Shown: positions 14,454 through 22,499 of the stretch, in pieces
How positions within the stretch are numbered: position 1 is the stretch's first letter
Layout: every line of letters begins with the position of its first letter
Source of the DNA: a virus
Reading direction: 5' to 3' (one strand)
Virus record (IMG/VR): IMGVR_UViG_3300047548_001345
Span: 1 to 32,224 of that record
DNA: 32,224 nt
Position numbers and translations under genes: made by a program
The notes under the pieces: generated by a model
What the model was told of the DNA's origin: nothing
Seen by the model: the letters and a program-made list of their open reading frames with translations, nothing else
The model's database searches: none

Positions 14454-16085
14454 ATGACCGGACGTGTAACAAAGGCGCAACTGTTCGAGATGAATGAGGC
14501 AATGCTTCAGGAATTGCGACAAAGCAATTTCACAAATGAAGTATTGACTGAACACATGGCAGATCTTGAGCTTGCGCTTGAGGACGCCAATTGGATGCGC
14601 ATGATACTGGATGGGTCCCAGGAGTTCAGCCGCGATGGACTGCGGAAGATCTCTGAATTAGCGCGGATGATGTACATCAAGAATCCGATCATCAAGCGCG
14701 GCGTGATGGTGAAGGCACTGTACGTCTGGGCGCAGGGCATCAGTGTGAAATACAAGAACCCTGAGTTGAACAAGGTGTTGCAGTCGTTTTGGGACGATGA
14801 GAAAAACCGTGCTGAGTTGACCGGTCACCAGGCACAGATGATGAAGCAGGTGGATCTGGAAGTCGATTCCAACATTTTCTTTGCTTTCTTCCCCCGTCCC
14901 ACTGATGGACGTGTTCGCGTGCGAACGCTGCCATTTGATGAAATCACTGAAATCATCAGCGATCCGCAGGATGCCAAGACGCCCTGGTTTTACGTGCGCC
15001 AGTGGAACGAGAAAGGCATCACCAGTGATGGCAGGCGCATCCACAAAACTCACAAGGCTTGTTACCCGGATTGGAAATACAAGCCAACCAAAAAGCTGCC
15101 AAAGATCAGCGGGATGGAAGTGATGTGGGACGCTCCCGTGTATCACGTGAAGATCGGCGGGATGTCGAATTGGAAGTTCGGTGTCTCTCGCATTTATGCA
15201 GCTATCGATTGGGCACGTGCTTATAAGGAGTTCCTCGAGGATGTTGCCTCGTTGATGCGAGCGTACAGCCGTTTTGCCTGGAAGCGCGTGACCAAAGGTG
15301 GCAAGAAAGCCATTGCTGCAGAACGTGCGAGGATGGCTACCACGTTGGCAAATAGCGGCGGCGCTGGAACTGAGACAAACCCAGCACCTGTGACTGGCGC
15401 AATGGCAATCATGGGAGAGGGCACTGACTTACAGCCGATGCAATTACGTGGTGCGGCGATCTCTGCTGAAGATGGACGGCGCTTCTTATTGATGGCTGCA
15501 GCGGGTCTTGACCTACCTGAGACATATTTTGGCGATGTGAGTGTAGGAACGTTTGCCACGGCGAAAACGATGGACCGACCTACCGAGCTGGGCATGAAGG
15601 AAGGACAGACGTTCTGGACCGATGTGTTCCGACAGATCTTTGACTATCTCATGCTGTGGCAATTCAAAGCCAGTGAAGATAACGAAGTTAAGAAACTTGG
15701 AACGCTGAAGACGATTGAGGATAACGGCGAGAAGGAAGAGAAGATCGAGTGGAACAATCCCTTGACGGCGTACCTTGATATCGACTTCCCACCCATCCTT
15801 GAGAAGGATGTTCAAACTGCGGTGCAGGCAGTGATCACGGCGTTGACGTTGAACGGTCAGGAATTGCGTTTGTTGGATGAAGAGATCGCCACACGGTTGA
15901 TCCTCAAAGCAATGGGCGAAGATGATGTGGACGAGATCATGATGACTTTGTTCCCTGATGGCGATGTGCCAATGGCGAATGAGTCTGTGAGTGATACCCG
16001 TGTAAAGGCAGCGGCTCGCAGACTGGCTGAGGCAATCATTGAAGCGAAGAAGACCGGTGTATTGGAGAAGGCGCTCCATGAATAA
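14454..16085 (+). CDS. Portal protein
   Basis: The 543-residue product lies between terminase and MuF, where tailed phages keep the portal. It would form the dodecameric ring through which DNA enters and leaves the head. Features seen are an N-terminal helical part, a central beta-rich stem/wing region (FFPRPTDGRVRVRTLPFDEI), the SVGTFATAKTMDRPTELGM stretch seen in many portals, and a long helical C-terminus (RVKAAARRLAEAIIEAKK). It overlaps the MuF gene by 8 bp. No strong ribosome-binding site precedes the ATG, so translation may be coupled to terL. Confidence 0.85.
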   Translation: MTGRVTKAQLFEMNEAMLQELRQSNFTNEVLTEHMADLELALEDANWMRMILDGSQEFSRDGLRKISELARMMYIKNPIIKRGVMVKALYVWAQGISVKYKNPELNKVLQSFWDDEKNRAELTGHQAQMMKQVDLEVDSNIFFAFFPRPTDGRVRVRTLPFDEITEIISDPQDAKTPWFYVRQWNEKGITSDGRRIHKTHKACYPDWKYKPTKKLPKISGMEVMWDAPVYHVKIGGMSNWKFGVSRIYAAIDWARAYKEFLEDVASLMRAYSRFAWKRVTKGGKKAIAAERARMATTLANSGGAGTETNPAPVTGAMAIMGEGTDLQPMQLRGAAISAEDGRRFLLMAAAGLDLPETYFGDVSVGTFATAKTMDRPTELGMKEGQTFWTDVFRQIFDYLMLWQFKASEDNEVKKLGTLKTIEDNGEKEEKIEWNNPLTAYLDIDFPPILEKDVQTAVQAVITALTLNGQELRLLDEEIATRLILKAMGEDDVDEIMMTLFPDGDVPMANESVSDTRVKAAARRLAEAIIEAKKTGVLEKALHE

Positions 16086-16935
16086 AGTGTTGCTCGACGC
16101 TCTTGATGAATTTGGGGAAGCCATTACGCGTGGGAACCAGCGCAAGAAGATGGAGCGGTTGATCCGCCCGTTGGAGATCGCCATGCGCAAGGGATTCCGT
16201 GAGCAAGGTAGTTTGTTGGCTCGTAAGCTGCGCCAGGTGAAGCGCTATTTTTCCGAAGGCAGTGACCCGTTCAAGCAGCATGATGCGTGGTTGAACATGA
16301 AATTCAACGAAGCTCTGCCTCCGAGTGAGTTCACCAAGATCTGGGCAGAAGTGACGCTTGAAACCGCGAAGGTTTTCTCAGCCCCGATCGATGCAGCGGT
16401 TGCCAAGGCTTTGGAATATGGCGGCATGGCGATGATCGCCGAGCTGGGTATGAAGCTTAAATGGGATCTGAAGAATCCGCGAGCTGTGCAGTACTTGAAG
16501 GATTATGGAGCTGCCCAAGTAACGAACATCAACGAGACCACACGCAATTATTTGCAGACGTTGATCACCCAGGCTGCGGAGGAAGGCTGGTCGTACAAGC
16601 GAACGGCTGAGGCAATCATTGAACGCTTTGAGGAGTTCGCCGTTGGCAAACCGCAGGCACATATTGACAGCCGCGCGCATTTGATCGCTGTGACCGAGAC
16701 CGGTAATGCTTACGAAGAAGGCAACCGAATCATTGCCAAGGATCTGCAGGATGCTGGCATTGAGATGGAGAAGTATTGGAGCACGGTCAAGGATGACAAG
16801 GTAAGCGAGGGATGCGTTGAGAACGAAGCGGCTGGTTGGATCAAGATCGATCAGGAATTTCCGAGCGGGCACCAGCGACCCTTGCGATTTCCTGGCTGCC
16901 GGTGTGAGTGTCGATATCGAAGGAAAAAGGAGTAA
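16078..16935 (+). CDS. MuF-type minor head (head morphogenesis) protein
   Basis: The product is 285 residues. The C-terminal part carries the MuF signature: HLIAVTETGNAYEEGNR, then WSTVKDDKVSEGC and a closing RPLRFPGCRCECRYRRK with clustered cysteines. MuF proteins bind the portal and are injected or help head assembly. The start at 16078 lies after GGAGAAGG and overlaps the portal stop codon. The N-terminal 190 residues are helical. The last codons (AAG GAG TAA) act as the ribosome-binding site for the next gene. No toxin domain is attached, unlike some MuF proteins. Confidence 0.85.
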   Translation: MNKVLLDALDEFGEAITRGNQRKKMERLIRPLEIAMRKGFREQGSLLARKLRQVKRYFSEGSDPFKQHDAWLNMKFNEALPPSEFTKIWAEVTLETAKVFSAPIDAAVAKALEYGGMAMIAELGMKLKWDLKNPRAVQYLKDYGAAQVTNINETTRNYLQTLITQAAEEGWSYKRTAEAIIERFEEFAVGKPQAHIDSRAHLIAVTETGNAYEEGNRIIAKDLQDAGIEMEKYWSTVKDDKVSEGCVENEAAGWIKIDQEFPSGHQRPLRFPGCRCECRYRRKKE

Positions 16936-16941
16936 GGCATG
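16925..16941 (+). repeat. Left copy of 17-bp repeat flanking the Acb2-like cassette
   Basis: AAAAGGAGTAAGGCATG covers the last codons and stop of the MuF gene, the ribosome-binding site and the start codon of the next gene. The same 17 bases recur at 17285-17301, exactly 360 bp away. Confidence 0.85.
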
Positions 16942-17295
16942 CAAAAACTAATTGAAGCGGCTGAAAAATATCGTCTGTTGCATTCTGCAAGTGAAGCATC
17001 TGGAAATAGAGAAGGTCTTAACGATGCTTATGCCGAATTTATACAGGCACTCGATGAAGCAAAAAAGATTGATGATGCCAATGTAGAAAAGGATCTCAAC
17101 AATCGTTTTACTTATCACGCACCCATGCCGAATCAAATTGGAAAGTTTGAAAACATCCGTAAGAACGCACGTTGGATGGTGGCATTGTTCACTCAGATGT
17201 GCCCGAAAAGCCGCGAGCTATCTCTTGCAATCACAAAGATCGAAGAGGCTGTATTTTGGGCAAATGCAGCGATCGCTCGAAATGAAAAGGAGTAA
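16939..17295 (+). CDS. Acb2/Tad1-hairpin-like anti-CBASS/anti-Thoeris sponge candidate
   Basis: The 118-residue product probably sequesters the cyclic nucleotide signals of host defence. Residues 56-118 match the pattern I know from the Acb2/Tad1 hairpin domain: RFTYHAPMPNQIGKFENIR, then CPKSRELSLAITKIEEAV, then FWANAAIARN. Acb2 binds cyclic di- and trinucleotides made in CBASS defence, and Tad1 binds Thoeris signals and some of the same ligands. The N-terminal 50 residues form an added helical segment. The gene sits between MuF and the protease, an odd place for an anti-defence gene, and looks more A/T-rich than its neighbours (by eye). Its flanking 17-bp repeats suggest insertion as a unit. 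The ligand cannot be read from sequence alone. Confidence 0.75.
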   Translation: MQKLIEAAEKYRLLHSASEASGNREGLNDAYAEFIQALDEAKKIDDANVEKDLNNRFTYHAPMPNQIGKFENIRKNARWMVALFTQMCPKSRELSLAITKIEEAVFWANAAIARNEKE

Positions 17296-17301
17296 GGCAT
17301 G
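17285..17301 (+). repeat. Right copy of 17-bp repeat flanking the Acb2-like cassette
   Basis: This copy of AAAAGGAGTAAGGCATG covers the end of the Acb2-like gene and the start of the protease-scaffold gene. It is identical to 16925-16941. Recombination between the copies would remove the cassette and leave the MuF and protease genes intact. Confidence 0.85.
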
Positions 17302-18663
17302 AATAAAAAGAAAAATACATTGCAACAATTTTTGAGTTTATTCGAGGGTTGGAAGCCCAGCGATGATGTGCCTTTGAGCGAGAAGAGCAATCTGGCTGAG
17401 TGGCTGGAAGCCCGTGTGCATACATGGATGACGCAGATTGCTGACGATATGTTCGGCAATGGCAACGTCAACCGCAATGAGCGCAAGGTGATCAGTGGCG
17501 CGGTCGGTGCTGCGCTCGATGCGTATCACCAGTTCATTGTTGAGAATGCTCCGCAATTGTTGCAGCGCCGCCCCTGGGAAGATGCGCCTGCTGAAGATAC
17601 AAGCGCGGTCAGTGAATCAACTGGTGATGATGGCGCTGAATTAGTCGAAAGCGGATCTGGCTCGATGTTCGTGCCATTGATGGAGCGAGCTGTGCGCAGT
17701 GATGGAACGATCCCTGTGAAGATCATTCAGCCTGGCTGGGGATCGAGCGGGTATTACCCGGCTGAAGTGCTCGAGCGGGATGGTCCGAAGATCTTCACTA
17801 AGGGAACGAAGATGTATTGGAACCATCAGACTGCCACTGAAGAAGCAGAACGCCCAGAAGGCGACTTGAATCACCTTGCAGCTGAGCTTGTGTCTGATGC
17901 GCGGTACCAGGCGAACGGTCCAGCTGGAGCCGGTTTGTATGCGGATGCAAAGGTGTTCGAGAAGTACAAGGCACCGATTGATGATCTTGCACCCCATATC
18001 GGTGTGAGCATTCGAGCATACGGCAAGGCGTCCCAGGGCACGATCGAAGGGCGCGAAGGACCTATCGTTCAAGAATTGACCAAGAGACGCAGCATCGACT
18101 TTGTGACCGCACCTGGTGCGGGAGGTCAGATCCTATCTTTGTTCGAAGCAGCGCGCGGCGCTGATAAGAAGACCACGACTACAACTGCGAGCGTGGACCA
18201 TAAACCTGTAAAGGAGAACAGCACGATGGACGAAAAAGATTTGCAAGCATTGAAAGAGTCCGTTGCCACGCTCCAGACCAATCTGGGCGCGGTGCAGGAC
18301 GAAAACGCCAGGCTGAAGGAAGGCTTGGCAATGCGGGATGCAAAGGACCTGGTGCGCAACGCGCTTGCCGGGTATGAGCTCCCTGAACCGACCAAGGCAC
18401 GGCTTTTGGAAAGCCTGCCGAAGCTTGTGACGCTGAAAGATGGCGCGTTGGATGTGGAAACCTTCAACGGCAAGATCAAGGAAGCGATCAAAGCTGAGGT
18501 GCAGTATCTGACGCAGGTGGGCGGGCTGGGCAAGATCAAGAGCCTGGGCGAATCTGCTGACGATGAAGAATCCGAAGCTGAACCTGAAGGCACGCTCGAA
18601 GAAGCGTTTGTCGATCTGGGTCTGAGCGAGAAGGGCGCGAAGATCGCAGCGGCTGGTCGTTAG
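17299..18663 (+). CDS. Prohead protease fused to scaffold
   Basis: The 454-residue product probably assembles and then matures the prohead. Residues about 120-285 look like a phage prohead serine protease, with a likely catalytic histidine in YWNHQ (His176), a serine in HIGVSIRAYG (Ser237) and a closing RRSIDFVTAPGAGG. These catalytic residues are inferred from position. Residues 290-454 are rich in Lys, Glu and Ala, with coiled coil (LKESVATLQTNLG), typical of scaffolding protein. An internal ribosome-binding site and ATG lie at the domain boundary. The N-terminal 115 residues are helical. The gene lies directly before the decoration and capsid genes. Confidence 0.75.
   Translation: MNKKKNTLQQFLSLFEGWKPSDDVPLSEKSNLAEWLEARVHTWMTQIADDMFGNGNVNRNERKVISGAVGAALDAYHQFIVENAPQLLQRRPWEDAPAEDTSAVSESTGDDGAELVESGSGSMFVPLMERAVRSDGTIPVKIIQPGWGSSGYYPAEVLERDGPKIFTKGTKMYWNHQTATEEAERPEGDLNHLAAELVSDARYQANGPAGAGLYADAKVFEKYKAPIDDLAPHIGVSIRAYGKASQGTIEGREGPIVQELTKRRSIDFVTAPGAGGQILSLFEAARGADKKTTTTTASVDHKPVKENSTMDEKDLQALKESVATLQTNLGAVQDENARLKEGLAMRDAKDLVRNALAGYELPEPTKARLLESLPKLVTLKDGALDVETFNGKIKEAIKAEVQYLTQVGGLGKIKSLGESADDEESEAEPEGTLEEAFVDLGLSEKGAKIAAAGR
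18226..18663 (+). CDS. Internal in-frame scaffold protein start
   Basis: Inside the protease-scaffold gene, AAGGAG (18211-18216) lies 9 bases before an in-frame ATG at 18226 (Met310 of the long form). Translation from here gives a 145-residue protein made only of the coiled-coil scaffold region (MDEKDLQALKESVATL). Phage lambda uses the same design for Nu3 inside gene C. More scaffold than protease would then be made from one message. Confidence 0.7.
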   Translation: MDEKDLQALKESVATLQTNLGAVQDENARLKEGLAMRDAKDLVRNALAGYELPEPTKARLLESLPKLVTLKDGALDVETFNGKIKEAIKAEVQYLTQVGGLGKIKSLGESADDEESEAEPEGTLEEAFVDLGLSEKGAKIAAAGR

Positions 18664-18678
18664 ATCTGGACCAATGTT

Positions 18679-18702
18679 CAGTAATCCGTAATCAGTAATC
18701 AG
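18679..18702. repeat. Short heptamer-like tandem repeat
   Basis: GTAATC occurs at 18681, 18688 and 18695, exactly 7 bp apart, in the short gap before the decoration gene. It resembles heptameric tandem repeats found between genes in some bacteria. A related CAGTAACCAGTGATCAG string lies inside the gene at 22115. Confidence 0.5.
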
Positions 18703-18720
18703 AAAACCTGTGAGGTAGAT

Positions 18721-19083
18721 ATGGCAAAGAATTTGATCTATGGTGAAGCAAAGGGATTGGCGGTGGTTTGTTCGGACCCCACCACCCCTGCATCTGGTGA
18801 CCCGGTGCGCTACGGTGAGATGACCGGCGTTGCGTTGGTCGATGAGAACGACGATGGTGAGACCAGCGTTGATTTCACCCCTGGCAACGTTTGGGAACTC
18901 TCTGTGAAGGGTGTTGACGGCAGCGGTAACAGTGCTGTGGCTGCAGGCGACAAGCTCTACTATGTAGACGCTGATTCCCCCAAGCTCAGCAAGAAGACCG
19001 CTGGTCGTTTCTTCGGTTTCGCAAAGGGAACCGTTGGAAGCGGTCAGACTGCGACGATCGAAGTGGTGAAGGTGCTGGCGTAA
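18721..19083 (+). CDS. Capsid decoration (cement) protein, DUF2190-like
   Basis: The 120-residue product fits small head decoration proteins with a beta-barrel fold. The pattern PASGDPVRYGEMTGVALVDE...GDKLYYVDADSPKLSKK...FGFAKGTVGSGQTATIEVV is typical of DUF2190 proteins. These stabilise the expanded capsid. It lies between the scaffold and the major capsid gene, the usual place. The ribosome-binding site is GTGAGG, about 7 bases upstream. Confidence 0.8.
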   Translation: MAKNLIYGEAKGLAVVCSDPTTPASGDPVRYGEMTGVALVDENDDGETSVDFTPGNVWELSVKGVDGSGNSAVAAGDKLYYVDADSPKLSKKTAGRFFGFAKGTVGSGQTATIEVVKVLA

Positions 19084-19100
19084 GCCACCCCTCCCCTTAC

Positions 19101-19135
19101 CCACTCTCCACCAGAAGATCACTGATGGAGAGTGG
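19101..19135 (+). other. Stem-loop between decoration and capsid genes
   Basis: CCACTCTCCA (19101-19110) pairs perfectly with TGGAGAGTGG (19126-19135) around a 15-base loop. No T-run follows. It could protect the abundant capsid message or set the ratio of the two proteins. Confidence 0.55.
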
Positions 19136-19167
19136 AGATAACTTATTCAAATATAAGGAGAAATATT

Positions 19168-20325
19168 ATGGACTTCCTTGATCTAGTTGAAACCCTGCGG
19201 GCTGAAGAAGCCACTGCAGAACGCCTTTTCAAAGGCGAAGGCATGGGCGCGCGCAAGATGGCGTTGAAGCGCAGTGCGAACTATTCGAAACGCCTGGCAG
19301 AAGCCGCGAAGTTGATCGCTGATGTGGCGAAGGGACGCGTGCCGTCTTTCCGTTTGCAGGAAGCGATGACCACCAGCGACTTCCCGTACCTGTTCGGCGA
19401 TGTGTTGGACCGTCAGGTCTTAGCTGCTTACCGCGAAGCTCCCTCCACCTGGAGCAATTTTGCGAAGCGCACCACGGTGCGTGACTTCCGCGAAGTAAAA
19501 CGCTTCAGCATTTATGGTGCTGACCAAGTGCTGCCCGAGGTGAAAGAGCGAGCGCAGTACAAGAAGGAAGAGATCAACGAAAATGCGCCCTACACCTATG
19601 CGGTGAAGAAATATGGTCGCCGCCTTGATTTCTCTTTTGAGACCATCGTGAATGATGATCTCGATGCTTTGACCGATGGTCCGATCCGCCTGGGACGCGC
19701 TGCGCGCCGCAGTGAGCAGAAGTTCGTGACCGGCTTGTATGTCAACACCACTGGTCCACATTCATCCCTTTATACGGGCGGTACGAATCAGTTGACCGGC
19801 AACCCGGCACTCTCGTTGACCGCGCTTCAAACCGCGTTGGAACTGCTCTCGAAGCAGAAGGATGAAAACAATGAGCCGATCTTCATCGAGACGGTCGAGC
19901 TTGTTGTACCGCCTGCTTTGGAAGTGACTGCGCTGAACATCATGAATGCGCTGCAGATCGAATTGACCGAGAAGGGCGGCACCAGCAATACCAAGCTGGT
20001 AACCCAGAACTGGATGAAGACCCGCTTCCGCGTGAATGTGGATTACTACATCCCGATCGTGGCGAGCTCTTCGAACGGTCATACCAGCTGGTTCTTGTTT
20101 GCGAACCCAGATAATGGTCGCCCGGCGCTTGAGGTTGGTTTCCTGCGTGGGCATGAAGAGCCGGAAGTGTTCATGAAGCTTCCGAACTCTGTGCGCGTGG
20201 GCGGTGGTGGAGCCGATGAATTCGACTTCGATACCGATAGCCGCGAGTACAAGGTCCGCCATATCTTTGGTGGTACGCGCATGGATCCGAAGATGACCGT
20301 TTCGAGCAACGGCAGCGGATCGTAA
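19168..20325 (+). CDS. Major capsid protein (HK97 fold)
   Basis: The 385-residue product would form the head shell. The order decoration, capsid, connectors is typical. Segments such as DFPYLFGDVLDRQVLAAYRE, AQYKKEEINENAPYTYAVKKYGRR and FETIVNDDLDAL match the Mu-like/HK97-fold major capsid proteins. The start at 19168 follows AAGGAG (19155-19160); an in-frame earlier ATG at 19132 lies within the stem-loop. The N-terminal 65 residues are charged and helical, possibly a removable scaffold-like segment cut by the protease. Confidence 0.85.
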   Translation: MDFLDLVETLRAEEATAERLFKGEGMGARKMALKRSANYSKRLAEAAKLIADVAKGRVPSFRLQEAMTTSDFPYLFGDVLDRQVLAAYREAPSTWSNFAKRTTVRDFREVKRFSIYGADQVLPEVKERAQYKKEEINENAPYTYAVKKYGRRLDFSFETIVNDDLDALTDGPIRLGRAARRSEQKFVTGLYVNTTGPHSSLYTGGTNQLTGNPALSLTALQTALELLSKQKDENNEPIFIETVELVVPPALEVTALNIMNALQIELTEKGGTSNTKLVTQNWMKTRFRVNVDYYIPIVASSSNGHTSWFLFANPDNGRPALEVGFLRGHEEPEVFMKLPNSVRVGGGGADEFDFDTDSREYKVRHIFGGTRMDPKMTVSSNGSGS

Positions 20326-20352
20326 GAGCTGTAGCAAGCAATTAGTAATGAG

Positions 20353-20381
20353 TCCCTCTCCCGTGATGAACGGGAGAGGGG
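20353..20381 (+). other. Stem-loop after the capsid gene
   Basis: TCCCTCTCCCGT (20353-20364) pairs with ACGGGAGAGGGG (20370-20381): 11 Watson-Crick pairs plus a terminal wobble, with a 5-base loop. It is very stable but is followed by ATTGG rather than T. It could be a processing or RNA-protection site, or a weak terminator lowering expression of the connector genes. Confidence 0.6.
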
Positions 20382-20393
20382 ATTGGATCAAAG

Positions 20394-20786
20394 ATGACTT
20401 TTACCTACCAACCCACCACTGAGATTGGAAAAGTGCGAATGCTCATTCCGGATCGTGTTGAAGAGAATGCGGTCTTTTCGGATGAGGAACTGCAGGCTTA
20501 TTTGAATATGAACGATTCCAATATGCGCAGGGCTGCAGCAGAGGCATTGGAAACCATTGCCAGTGATGAGGCAATGACGTTGAAGGTCATCACCACGTTG
20601 GATATCAGTACCAATGGCGCAAGTACTTCGGATGCGATCTTGAGGCGAGCTGCGCTGTTGCGCCAGCAAGCTGAAGACGCTGATGCCGGTGAAGAAGGCG
20701 GCATGTTCGATTATGCGGAGATGGCTCCGAATGCGTTTACCCGACGTGAACGTGTTTGGAAGCAAGCACAGAGAGATAGCGAGTAG
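20394..20786 (+). CDS. Head-tail connector protein
   Basis: The 130-residue product lies right after the major capsid gene, where connector (gp6-like) proteins are found. It is mostly helical (FSDEELQAYLNMNDSNMRRAAAEALETIASD), as in the HK97 gp6 and SPP1 gp15 group, which form a ring below the portal. The upstream signal is weak (GGATC). The assignment is from helical pattern, size and position. Confidence 0.68.
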   Translation: MTFTYQPTTEIGKVRMLIPDRVEENAVFSDEELQAYLNMNDSNMRRAAAEALETIASDEAMTLKVITTLDISTNGASTSDAILRRAALLRQQAEDADAGEEGGMFDYAEMAPNAFTRRERVWKQAQRDSE

Positions 20787-20792
20787 TGAACC

Positions 20793-21176
20793 GTGAACAG
20801 CTCATTGATCCATCCGCGAATGTTGGAAAAACTTGAAAAGAATTTTTATCCTCAACGTTGTGCTTTGAAGCAACCCGTGAAAACACAGAATAGCACCGGG
20901 CAGGAGATCAGCACGTACAGCGTGCATGTTGGCTATGAATCCATTCCCTGCCGAGTTGGTGTGGCGGGTGGAGGTCAACGGCGCGGAAATCAGATGACGT
21001 ATTTGGAAGCTACTCACCGAATCGTGCTATCCGGTCAGTACCCGGATCTGCCAGATGCCTGGCTGGATGGTGAAGAGTGGATCGCCGAGGTGGATGGCGT
21101 GGAATACAAGATCTTGATGGTTGGCAAGAGCGCTGAAGAAGTGACCACGCGGCTTGAGACAAGGATCATTGCGTAA
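20793..21176 (+). CDS. Head-tail adaptor/stopper protein
   Basis: The 127-residue product is beta-rich (CALKQPVKTQNSTGQEISTYS, HRIVLSGQYPDLP, DGVEYKILMVGK) and lies between the connector and HK97 gp10-like genes, so it is probably the head-closure (stopper) component. The GTG start at 20793 is used here; an ATG at 20820 is an alternative giving 118 residues. The stop overlaps the next start by one base (TAATGG). Confidence 0.6.
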   Translation: MNSSLIHPRMLEKLEKNFYPQRCALKQPVKTQNSTGQEISTYSVHVGYESIPCRVGVAGGGQRRGNQMTYLEATHRIVLSGQYPDLPDAWLDGEEWIAEVDGVEYKILMVGKSAEEVTTRLETRIIA

Positions 21177-21727
21177 TGGCTGAGAATGTTGTGATCGGCA
21201 AAGATGAACTGTTGCGGAAGTTTCGCTCGATGGGTGAGGCTGTGCAAGGTGCATCGTTGGGACGGGTTGTAATGGTTGGCGGTTGGGTAATCCGCGATGC
21301 TGCACGTGACAACCTGAAGGACCAAGGGTTGATCCGCACGCGTACTTTGAGCCGATCTCTTGATGCAGAAATCTCCGAACAGTCTGCCACTCGAGCAGCT
21401 GTGGATGTTGGCACCAATTTGGAGTATGGAGCCATTCATGAATTTGGCGGCACGATCAAGCCAAAGCAAGCACGTTACCTTGCCATTCCTGTTGGTGGTC
21501 GAACCGGAAGCCCGTTGAAGTATTCGGATCTGAAAGTCAGGAAGACGGGAAGAGGAACGTTGGTCTTGGTCGATCCGAGCGGTGCTGTGCAGTACGTGTT
21601 GAAAGCCAGTGTTGAGATCCCAGCGAGACCGTATCTGCGACCGGCATTGGACGAGAAAGGCGAAGAAGCCCAGAGTGAAATGGGCAGGGCATTTAAGGAT
21701 GTCGTAATAAAGGCGGCAACATCATGA
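21176..21727 (+). CDS. HK97 gp10-like tail completion protein
   Basis: The 183-residue product matches the HK97 gp10 / virion morphogenesis group. It has an N-terminal helix region (LLRKFRSMGEAVQG), a central VDVGTNLEYGAIHEFGGTIKPKQARYLAIPV block and a C-terminal IPARPYLRPALDEK motif. The EYGAIHEFG...RPYLRPAL pair is the strongest mark. It joins tail to head. The next gene overlaps by 4 bp. Confidence 0.85.
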   Translation: MAENVVIGKDELLRKFRSMGEAVQGASLGRVVMVGGWVIRDAARDNLKDQGLIRTRTLSRSLDAEISEQSATRAAVDVGTNLEYGAIHEFGGTIKPKQARYLAIPVGGRTGSPLKYSDLKVRKTGRGTLVLVDPSGAVQYVLKASVEIPARPYLRPALDEKGEEAQSEMGRAFKDVVIKAATS

Positions 21728-22113
21728 CCGAATTTGTTGAGGAATTATTTTCTTTTTTATCTGATTCAGGCACAGATGCCGGTGGAAGAATCTATCCGAA
21801 CACTTTGCCGCAGCCAGTGACCTTACCTGCATGTCGTTATTTCCGTGTGACGAACCCTGGTGATCATAGTCACTCTGGCGTGAGTTCTTTGAAGCGACCG
21901 AGGTTCCAGATCGATTGTTATGCAAATCTGTATTTGGATGCGGTGAAGTTGGCGACCCAGATCGAATCAAATCTGGATGGCTTTCGTGGCGCGATGGGGG
22001 CTTATGAAGTCCAGGCATCGTTTATGGAAGAAGCTGGCAAGGATGATTTTGATCCCGAGACCGGCAGACACAAGGTAAGCGTTGATGTTGTGATATGGCA
22101 TCGAAGGAGTTGA
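21724..22113 (+). CDS. Tail terminator-like protein (DUF3168-like)
   Basis: The 129-residue product has the small alpha/beta layout of tail terminator proteins: RIYPNTLPQPVTLPACRYFRV, PRFQIDCYANLYLDAVKLATQIE and a closing KVSVDVVIWHR strand. These cap the tail tube and stop its growth. Its place before the tail tube gene agrees. The start overlaps the upstream stop (ATGA). Confidence 0.72.
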   Translation: MTEFVEELFSFLSDSGTDAGGRIYPNTLPQPVTLPACRYFRVTNPGDHSHSGVSSLKRPRFQIDCYANLYLDAVKLATQIESNLDGFRGAMGAYEVQASFMEEAGKDDFDPETGRHKVSVDVVIWHRRS

Positions 22114-22114
22114 T

Positions 22115-22498
22115 ATGAGCAAAAAGAAAAGTAATTCGTTACCAGTAACCAGTGATCAGCCTGTGGTCAGTGATGAACCGTTGTATCAGGTGAAGTCCTG
22201 GAAAGGCAAGGCTATGTATGTGTGTCCGCTTTGCGGCATGGATACATTTGAAAAAATGACAATGCTGCGCCATTTGGTTTGCAAGCATAACTCAGAGCTA
22301 GCACTGGTGGAATTGGTGGAGTTGGAGGGGAAGAACCCCACCCCCTCTGCGCTGCGGGCATCTCCCCAAAATTCGGAGAGCACGAATGCAGGGGAGAAAA
22401 AACTTGGTGATGTGTTTGAAGTGGAGTTGGTTGGAACCGGCTCTGCTGTGGATGCTCAGGGTAATGAGCATAAGACTTTTACGATAAAGGAGCAATGA
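22115..22498 (+). CDS. Hypothetical C2H2-type zinc-finger protein
   Basis: The 127-residue product carries CPLCGMDTFEKMTMLRHLV then CKH, giving Cys37-x2-Cys40-x12-His53-x4-His58, a classic C2H2 finger spacing. Such a finger is unusual among tail genes. Residues 9-22 (LPVTSDQPVVSDEP) and about 73-95 look low-complexity and derive from repeat-like DNA, so the reading frame may have absorbed intergenic repeats. The ATG at 22115 has AAGGAG about 5 bases upstream. The role is unknown; a tail-associated DNA-binding or regulatory factor is possible. Confidence 0.6.
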   Translation: MSKKKSNSLPVTSDQPVVSDEPLYQVKSWKGKAMYVCPLCGMDTFEKMTMLRHLVCKHNSELALVELVELEGKNPTPSALRASPQNSESTNAGEKKLGDVFEVELVGTGSAVDAQGNEHKTFTIKEQ

Positions 22499-22499
22499 T

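Noticed and set aside
16078-16935. MuF-linked polymorphic toxin
   Set aside because: The protein ends right after the MuF Cys-rich block, so no toxin domain is attached.
18133-19122. A 329-codon minus-strand open frame
   Set aside because: It lies opposite the scaffold, decoration and capsid-leader regions, which have good ribosome-binding sites and recognisable proteins. It has no protein-like domain pattern.
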